DNA of 38,834 bases, taken from G020350405 sp964513655 (GTDB lineage Bacteria > Planctomycetota > Phycisphaerae > Sedimentisphaerales > Anaerobacaceae). Both the position numbers and the translations under genes were made by a program. Below, in pieces: positions 33,653 to 38,834 of this stretch (position 1 is its first letter; every line of letters begins with the position of its first letter). The stretch covers positions 1 to 38,834 of the forward strand of contig CAZENQ010000022.1 in NCBI GenBank assembly GCA_964513655.1. The letters run 5' to 3'. Below the pieces are notes generated by a model. It was not told where the DNA came from. It saw only the letters and a program-made list of their open reading frames with translations, and made no database searches.

Positions 33653-34690
33653 ATGAGCATTGAAAAACAAGATTTTGGAAAAACGCCGGACGGCGAAAGC
33701 GTCGATTTGTACACCTTGACCAATGCCAACGGCTTAAAGACCCAGATAATGACCTACGGCGGCATCGTAACAACACTCCACGTGCCCGACAGAGACGGCA
33801 ATCTGGGCGACATCGTATTAGGCTACGACACTCTTGACGAATACATCAAGGACAATCCCTATTTCGGAGCACTCATCGGTCGCTGTGGAAACCGTATCGG
33901 CAAGGGCAGATTCACGCTTAACGGAGTAGAGTACACCCTTGCAACAAATAACGACGAAAATCACCTCCACGGCGGCATCAAAGGCTTCGACAAGGTCGTC
34001 TGGGATGCTGAGCAAATGCAAACCAGCGAAGGGCCGGCCCTGAAACTAACATACCTCAGCAAGGACGGCGAGGAAGGCTATCCCGGCAATCTAAACTGCA
34101 CAGTCATTTACACGCTGACAAACAACGACGAGTTAAAAATCAGCTACGAGGCCGAAACAGACAAAGACACCGTCGTAAATCTCACACATCACAGCTATTT
34201 CAACCTCGCCGGCCACGGCTCCGGCGACATACTCGGACATGAGCTTATGCTCAACGCCGAAAACTACACACCCGTCGACGAAGGCCTGATACCAACCGGT
34301 GAAATAAGACCCGTCAAGAATACGCCGATGGACTTCACCAAACCGATGGCCGTCGGCGCCCGAATAGACCAGGTCGAAGGCGGATATGACCACAACTATG
34401 TCATTAACAGTTCCGACAGCCCGCTCGCACTGGCCGCTTCGGTCTACGAGCCCAAAACCGGCCGCGTCATGGAAATCTCCACCTCCGAACCCGGCATCCA
34501 GTTCTATTCCGGAAACTTCCTTGACGGCTCCATCAAGGGAAAAGGTGCAATCTACAACAAGCACAACGCCTTCTGCCTCGAGACACAGCACTTTCCGGAT
34601 GCGCCCAACAAACCTGATTTCCCTTCAATCGTCCTGAAACCGGGTGAAATGTACACGCACCTGACCGTACATAAGTTTTCTGTACGATAA
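33653..34690 (+). CDS. galM: Aldose 1-epimerase
   Basis: A 345-aa protein, the normal GalM length. GGAG lies eight bases before the ATG. Family features are MTYGGIVTTLHVPDRDG, ALIGRCGNRIGKGRF, NHLHGGIKGFDKVVW with one catalytic His, VNLTHHSYFNLAGHG with the second, and FCLETQHFPDAPN with the catalytic Glu. It interconverts alpha and beta anomers of free aldoses such as galactose or arabinose. It is separated from the isomerase by 181 bases, so it may have its own promoter, but it belongs to the same locus. Confidence 0.95.
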   Translation: MSIEKQDFGKTPDGESVDLYTLTNANGLKTQIMTYGGIVTTLHVPDRDGNLGDIVLGYDTLDEYIKDNPYFGALIGRCGNRIGKGRFTLNGVEYTLATNNDENHLHGGIKGFDKVVWDAEQMQTSEGPALKLTYLSKDGEEGYPGNLNCTVIYTLTNNDELKISYEAETDKDTVVNLTHHSYFNLAGHGSGDILGHELMLNAENYTPVDEGLIPTGEIRPVKNTPMDFTKPMAVGARIDQVEGGYDHNYVINSSDSPLALAASVYEPKTGRVMEISTSEPGIQFYSGNFLDGSIKGKGAIYNKHNAFCLETQHFPDAPNKPDFPSIVLKPGEMYTHLTVHKFSVR

Positions 34691-34714
34691 CCAAATAAAT
34701 ACAAAAAATAATGC

Positions 34715-34846
34715 CTTAACAACTTCTGCAAAGGACTGCTTCTCGCACAGGCAAGTAGGGTAAGAAACCTCGAAGACGGCGAATCCGTCGTTTTGATGGG
34801 TGAAGAAACGATTCTCGGATTAACCAGGCAAGACTCAGTAAACTAA
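34715..34846 (+). other. Short open frame, possible gene remnant
   Basis: A 43-codon frame without start, ending at TAA 34844-34846, reads like the end of a real protein (KGLLLAQASRVRNLEDGE, then VVLMGEETILGL). There is no SD or ATG at its head. It may be the residue of a lost gene between galM and the GH59 gene. I do not recognise the family, and chance coding is possible. Confidence 0.25.
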
Positions 34847-34913
34847 CTGTAGTAAACCTGGAGCAGAGCGTTCTTCGAAGTCCTCGGTGTTTATAGAAAA
34901 AAGGGGTATTGCA

Positions 34914-37343
34914 ATGAAAGCTAAGAATTCTACAAGCTTACCTGCACTAATTGTTTCACTCGCTTTGATTCTAATCAGCTCCTGCGCTACGTTTGAACAA
35001 GCAGCTAAAATTGAAGGACCACAGACTATCAATATCAACGGCAACAAAGAAGGCAGGGTCTTTGAGGGGATAGGTGCGTGCAGCGCCGGCGCATCATCCA
35101 GACTCCTTATCGACTATCCGCCAGCCTACAGAAGCCAGGTCCTGGATTACCTGTTCAAACCCAACTACGGCGCAGGCTTCCAGCACCTGAAAGTCGAAAT
35201 CGGAGGCAGCGTAAATTCAACCGACGGCACCGAGCCCAGCCATGCAAACACAAGGGCTGAATTCGAAAACCCAAAATCCCTCTATTATGACAGAGGCTAT
35301 GAGTGGTGGCTGATGAAAGAGGCAAGGAAAAGAAACCCAAACATATATCTTGACTGCCTCGAATGGGGTGCTCCCGGCTGGATTGGTGATGGAAAATTTT
35401 ACTCGCAGGACAACGCCGATTACATAGCTGCGTTCATAAAAGGCGCAAAAAAATATCACGGCCTTGATATAGACTACACCGGAATATGGAACGAAAGAAT
35501 GTACGACGCCGAGTGGATAAAAACACTCCGGCAGACCCTCGACGAAAACAACCTTAAAAATGTCGGAATCGCCGCCGCAGATATGCACTGGGACCTCTGG
35601 AAGATTGCTGATGACATGAGTCGCGACAAGGACCTCTACAATGCGGTATATGCCGTCGGTGTTCACTATCCCTATAAGAAAACCAATTGCGAAAGTACCA
35701 AAACGGCCAGGAACCTCGGAAAACCTCTCTGGTCAAGTGAAGACGGGCCCTGGAGGGGGAACTGGTACGGCGCAGGAATATTGGCAAAAATATACAACAA
35801 AAACTACATAATCGGCAAAATGACCAAAACAGTTATATGGAGCCCCGTCAGCTCGTACTACGAGAACCTGCCCCTGCCCAATTCCGGCGTGATGAAGGCA
35901 AATACCCCCTGGTCCGGTTATTACGAAGTCCAGCCCGCACTCTGGGCAACCGCTCATACCACGCAGTTCGCAAAGCCGGGCTGGATATATATTGACAGCG
36001 GTTGCGGCCTCCTCCCTAACAAAGGAAGCTACGTAACATTAAAGAAGCCCGACATCAGCGGCGACTACAGCATAATCGTTGAAACGATAGATGCCTCGCA
36101 CACCCAGACCATGACATTTAATCTCACCTCTGGCCTCTCCACCGGTAAACTCCACGTATGGCGCACCAACAAAGAAAGTCACTTCGTCCGGCTAAGTGAC
36201 ATGACCCCGACCGACGGCCCATTCACCATAGCACTGGACCCGGCTTCAATATATTCACTTACTACAACCACAGGTCAGAAGAAAGGAACCGCTGCTCCTC
36301 CTCCCATGTCTGATTTCCCCCTTCCTTATAAGGATGATTTTGAAAGTTACACCATAGGCAAGCAACCCAAATATTTCTCTGACCAGGGAGGCTCATTCGA
36401 AGTCGTAAACCGTACGGATGGAGAAGGAAGATGTCTACGCCAGCTAATAACCGAGGAGGGAATTAAGTGGGCAGTCAATCCTTATCCCGAAACCTTCATA
36501 GGAAACACCAATTGGACCGATTACGAGGTCAGCTCAGATGTTTACATTGAAAAGTCGGGCTTCGTCTCTATCTTCGGTCGCCTCGGCAACAAAAGGTCGT
36601 GGGAGGCCGGACAGCCCAACGGATACTGGCTCAAGGTCGACCACAACGGAAACTGGCAGCTAAATGCCGATTCAAACACGTTTGCTTCAGGCACCGTTCC
36701 ATTCTCCGCTAATGAATGGCACAACTTGAAGCTCAAATTTTCGGGTAAAAACATAATTGCCTTTGTGGACGACGAGCGAGTAGCAAGCGCACGCGACGTT
36801 AAATACAGCACCGGCATGGCAGGCATCGGTAGCGGCTGGAACAACGCACAGTTCGACAATTTCAAAGTCCAGCCGTTCACGACAACTCCACCAAAGGCCA
36901 AACCGGACCCGGCAATGGCAAACCTCGCGCTCGGCAAGAAAGCACGTGCATCAAGCCACGCCGGCCCTGAATACACCCCAGGCAGGGCAATTGACGGCGA
37001 CCCAACCACCCGATGGTCCTCCGCTCCCGGCACAGGCAAAGACCAGTGGCTCGAAATCAACTTCGGCACACCGACAACTTTTGACACAATACTCACCAGA
37101 CAATTCCGCGGCTTTATAATCACGTACAAAATCCAGTACTGGGATGGCTCAGAATGGAAAGACGCACACACCGGCGGAAAAATGGAAGACCCCTCGCCCC
37201 AAATAGATACCTTCCCGCCGGTAACAGCCAATAAAGTAAGATACTACGTAACCTCAAAAAGCGACATTTATAATTCAGTCTCACTGTGGGAACTTGAGGT
37301 GTACAACAGTGCTGGCCGTACCCACCAAATCAAAAACAAGTAG
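34914..37343 (+). CDS. GH59 galactocerebrosidase-like beta-galactosidase, lipoprotein with C-terminal binding domains
   Basis: An 809-aa protein from ATG 34914, with AAGGGG upstream. It has a lipoprotein signal, lipobox ISSC (C24). The catalytic part closely follows animal galactocerebrosidase (GALC, GH59): EGIGACSAGASSRLLIDYP, YRSQVLDYLFKPNYGAGFQH, LKVEIGGSVNSTDGTEPSHA, RGYEWWLMKEARKRNPNI, the acid/base in GIWNERMYD (E194), the nucleophile in LWSSEDGP (E276) and AHTTQFAKPGW. A concanavalin-like layer follows (about 480-650), then a discoidin/F5-8 type C domain (about 675-800, NLALGKKARASS, DGDPTTRWSS). It probably removes beta-galactose from plant or algal galactan or arabinogalactan at the cell surface. 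Confidence 0.92.
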   Translation: MKAKNSTSLPALIVSLALILISSCATFEQAAKIEGPQTININGNKEGRVFEGIGACSAGASSRLLIDYPPAYRSQVLDYLFKPNYGAGFQHLKVEIGGSVNSTDGTEPSHANTRAEFENPKSLYYDRGYEWWLMKEARKRNPNIYLDCLEWGAPGWIGDGKFYSQDNADYIAAFIKGAKKYHGLDIDYTGIWNERMYDAEWIKTLRQTLDENNLKNVGIAAADMHWDLWKIADDMSRDKDLYNAVYAVGVHYPYKKTNCESTKTARNLGKPLWSSEDGPWRGNWYGAGILAKIYNKNYIIGKMTKTVIWSPVSSYYENLPLPNSGVMKANTPWSGYYEVQPALWATAHTTQFAKPGWIYIDSGCGLLPNKGSYVTLKKPDISGDYSIIVETIDASHTQTMTFNLTSGLSTGKLHVWRTNKESHFVRLSDMTPTDGPFTIALDPASIYSLTTTTGQKKGTAAPPPMSDFPLPYKDDFESYTIGKQPKYFSDQGGSFEVVNRTDGEGRCLRQLITEEGIKWAVNPYPETFIGNTNWTDYEVSSDVYIEKSGFVSIFGRLGNKRSWEAGQPNGYWLKVDHNGNWQLNADSNTFASGTVPFSANEWHNLKLKFSGKNIIAFVDDERVASARDVKYSTGMAGIGSGWNNAQFDNFKVQPFTTTPPKAKPDPAMANLALGKKARASSHAGPEYTPGRAIDGDPTTRWSSAPGTGKDQWLEINFGTPTTFDTILTRQFRGFIITYKIQYWDGSEWKDAHTGGKMEDPSPQIDTFPPVTANKVRYYVTSKSDIYNSVSLWELEVYNSAGRTHQIKNK

Positions 37344-37375
37344 ACCGCCGACTTGGCTAAATAAATAAGCAAAAA

Positions 37376-37656
37376 GCAGCGGAAGTCTCCGATTGGGAAA
37401 ACACCGAAATGTTCGGCCAAAAGAGCCCGCCCACTGCACGCTTATGCCGTATCCCGATGTTTCGACGGCCCTGACAGGCACCCACGAGGCATCACCATTC
37501 CACAAATCACTTAACGGCAAATGGAAATTGTGGCTCAACGGCCAAAAAATCGGCTACAGCCAGGGAAGCCAGCCTACCTCCATAGATTTTACAAAGGTGT
37601 TGCTGGATGCCGGTATTCAAATCAGCATGGACGGCAGAAGGCTTAACAGACGGTGA
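37376..37656 (+). pseudogene. Relic of a GH2 beta-galactosidase (frameshift plus internal deletion)
   Basis: One frame from 37376 reads AAEVSDWENTEMFGQ, the usual N-terminal segment of LacZ/GH2 enzymes, then breaks. Another frame resumes near 37420 with KEPAHCTLMPYPD and FHKSLNGKWK, which is the next GH2 segment. This is joined directly to WLNGQKIGYSQGSQPTSIDF, a motif normally more than 100 residues further on. The start, the TIM barrel and the rest are absent, and a stop lies in frame before the first segment. It is therefore a decayed fragment that has lost about 1 kb internally as well as the 3' part. It sits 32 bases after the GH59 gene. Confidence 0.8.
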
Positions 37657-37688
37657 TAAATCCACCTCAAAAATGCCTGTTTTTTGTC

Positions 37689-37717
37689 TTGACAATGGGT
37701 AGGGGTATATCTATCGT
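37689..37717 (+). promoter_or_regulatory. Candidate promoter for the sugar-porter gene
   Basis: TTGACA (37689-37694), 17 bases, TATCGT (37712-37717). The -35 is consensus and the -10 weak. It leaves a leader of about 110 bases before ATG 37836, in which only the small hairpin CCGCTTTCGCGG (near 37740) is obvious. Confidence 0.35.
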
Positions 37718-37835
37718 CTAATAACCTCACAGGATTTCCCGCTTTCGCGGCAGTGACAGTGCGAATCGGTCAGTTTGAGTGAATAAATAGAATACAAATC
37801 AGGCAACAAATTAAGAACGGAAAGGAAGGGCTAAA

Positions 37836-38834
37836 ATGGACAGGAAATTCTATGCTACAAAAATCTCCATTATTGTTGCAGTAGGAGGCTTTGCTCTTGG
37901 ACACTGGATTCTTGCAATCTCAGGTGCAATCCCGTTCTTGCGCGATGACTTTCAACTGTCGGAATTGATGGTTGGTTGGGTCACAAGTTCTCTTGTGGTA
38001 GGCTGTATGCCCGGCTTTTTGACCGCAGGTTTTTTAAGCGACCGTTTCGGCAGAAAAAAGGTTTTGTTGGCAACAGCACTGTTACTTTCAGTTGGCGGAA
38101 TTTGTTGCGCAATCGCTCCTTCATTTATTTTTTTAATTCTGGGGCGAGTCATTGGAGGAATTGCCATTGGATGGGGATTAGTAATTGCACCTGTGTACAT
38201 ATCTGAAATTGCACCAGCCGAAAAAAGAGGCAGCATGGGAATGATCAATCAATTAGCAATTATGATTGGCATCTCTGCTGCGTATTTCGCGAATTGGCTG
38301 GTTCTCGACCTTGCTGATGTGAATCAATGGCGATGGATGCTTGGATTAGTAGCAGTTCCGAGTGTCCTTTATTTTATATTCCTGTTTATTGTACCTGAGA
38401 GTCCCCGCTGGCTCGCACTCAAAGGCCAGGTTGACCAGGCATCAACTATATTGAGTAATATTGGTGGTGAGCAGTATGCTGCTGAACAAGTCCGCTCCAT
38501 ACAAGAATCAACAGAAAAAACTCAACAATCAACTTCAATATTACAGCTTTTCAAAGGAAAACTATTTAAGATTTTACTTATCGGAATCGCTATCGGCTCG
38601 CTGCAGCAGCTCATCGGTATCAATGCTATTCTTTATTATGCTCCGGACCTTTTTGAAAAAATCGGTGGCTCAAGAAACGCTGCATTTTTACAAGCTTGCA
38701 TTATCGGCATTATTAATATTGTGTTTGCGTTGCTTGCTATGCGACTAATTGACCGAATCGGCCGCAAATCTCTGCTAACAATTGGTATTGTCGGAATTAT
38801 TATATGTCACCTGATTGTCGGCATCTCTTTTATG
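37836..38834 (+). CDS. Sugar-porter MFS transporter, N-terminal part
   Basis: ATG 37836 follows AAGGAAGGG. The frame is open for 333 codons to the window edge, so about 120-170 residues are missing. It is a sugar porter (SP) of the major facilitator superfamily: hydrophobic helices with GFLSDRFGRKKVL after helix 2, GGIAIGWGLVIAPVYISEIAPAEKRG, the signature PESPRWLALKGQ at the central loop, and QQLIGINAILYYAPDLFE in the second half. Members import hexoses or pentoses, usually with H+. Its position after the arabinose/galactose genes suggests the same sugars. Base composition is AT-richer than the GH59 gene. Confidence 0.92.
   Translation, partial: MDRKFYATKISIIVAVGGFALGHWILAISGAIPFLRDDFQLSELMVGWVTSSLVVGCMPGFLTAGFLSDRFGRKKVLLATALLLSVGGICCAIAPSFIFLILGRVIGGIAIGWGLVIAPVYISEIAPAEKRGSMGMINQLAIMIGISAAYFANWLVLDLADVNQWRWMLGLVAVPSVLYFIFLFIVPESPRWLALKGQVDQASTILSNIGGEQYAAEQVRSIQESTEKTQQSTSILQLFKGKLFKILLIGIAIGSLQQLIGINAILYYAPDLFEKIGGSRNAAFLQACIIGIINIVFALLAMRLIDRIGRKSLLTIGIVGIIICHLIVGISFM

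Noticed and set aside
32803..33729. A 308-codon open frame on the minus strand.
   Set aside because: It lies opposite the FucI-type isomerase and the start of galM, both of which have clear family motifs. Its own translation shows none, so it is an antisense shadow.
36542..37231. A 229-codon minus-strand open frame.
   Set aside because: Antisense to the C-terminal domains of the GH59 gene, without SD or recognisable motifs.
1..38834. CRISPR arrays, IS elements, integrase/attachment sites, phage or classical defence genes.
   Set aside because: I looked for regularly spaced repeats, terminal inverted repeats, transposase motifs and defence domains and saw none. Accessory character here comes from carbohydrate-use genes.

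Overview
The window looks like a chromosomal segment from a Gram-negative member of the Planctomycetota, probably class Phycisphaerae (Sedimentisphaerales-like). This is an inference. It rests on the dockerin-like tail of the secreted protease at 5290-6888 (repeated D-x-N-x-D-C-x-V-D-x-x-D-L with trailing W), which is common in that group; on Tat-exported aldo/keto reductases and sugar isomerase-like proteins; on the lipid A/Kdo gene waaA; and on the density of glycosidases and sodium symporters. There is no rRNA, CRISPR array, IS element or phage gene. One tRNA is present (tRNA-Arg CCG).

Layout. 1-3825 (+): 3' part of a fused TRAP permease, then two tandem Tat-targeted aldo/keto reductases, the first lacking the Fe-S tail of the second. 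3905-4093: a consensus promoter driving a short, highly foldable transcript with a 24-codon ORF. 4072-5179 (-): divergent RNase HII-like protein behind tRNA-Arg. 5233-8311 (+): a palindrome over a -10 box, a two-lobed pepsin-like secreted aspartic protease with dockerin-like tail, and waaA. 8332-15312 (-): a long same-strand run: GH10-like protein with both catalytic Glu replaced, HhH protein, M19 dipeptidase lipoprotein, two unknowns, GH29 fucosidase lipoprotein, homocysteine S-methyltransferase. 15431-16514 (+): Tat-exported xylose-isomerase-like TIM barrel. 16643-19125 (-): STAS antagonist and RsbW-type kinase (partner switch), amidase lipoprotein, one unknown. 19629-20307 (+): cysteine-free Rrf2 regulator and MazG-like protein. 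20322-23223 (-): amidohydrolase and NSS-family symporter. 23437-25753 (+): zinc-ribbon protein and a first SSS symporter.

26102-33471 (+) is the most interesting region. A promoter and folded leader precede a 39-aa one-helix protein, a signal-peptide/one-TM protein, an SSS symporter, an 86-aa two-helix protein and a 231-aa unknown. These run with overlapping stop/start codons into araB (ribulokinase), araD (ribulose-5-phosphate 4-epimerase) and a FucI-type isomerase that probably replaces AraA. Aldose 1-epimerase, a GH59 (galactocerebrosidase-like) lipoprotein with C-terminal binding domains, the relic of a GH2 beta-galactosidase, and a sugar-porter MFS gene cut by the window edge follow. I read this as an import and catabolic locus for arabinose/galactose-containing plant or algal polysaccharide. 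The multi-part symporter is the best candidate for an undescribed system.

All family calls come from reading motifs by eye. No database search was run.
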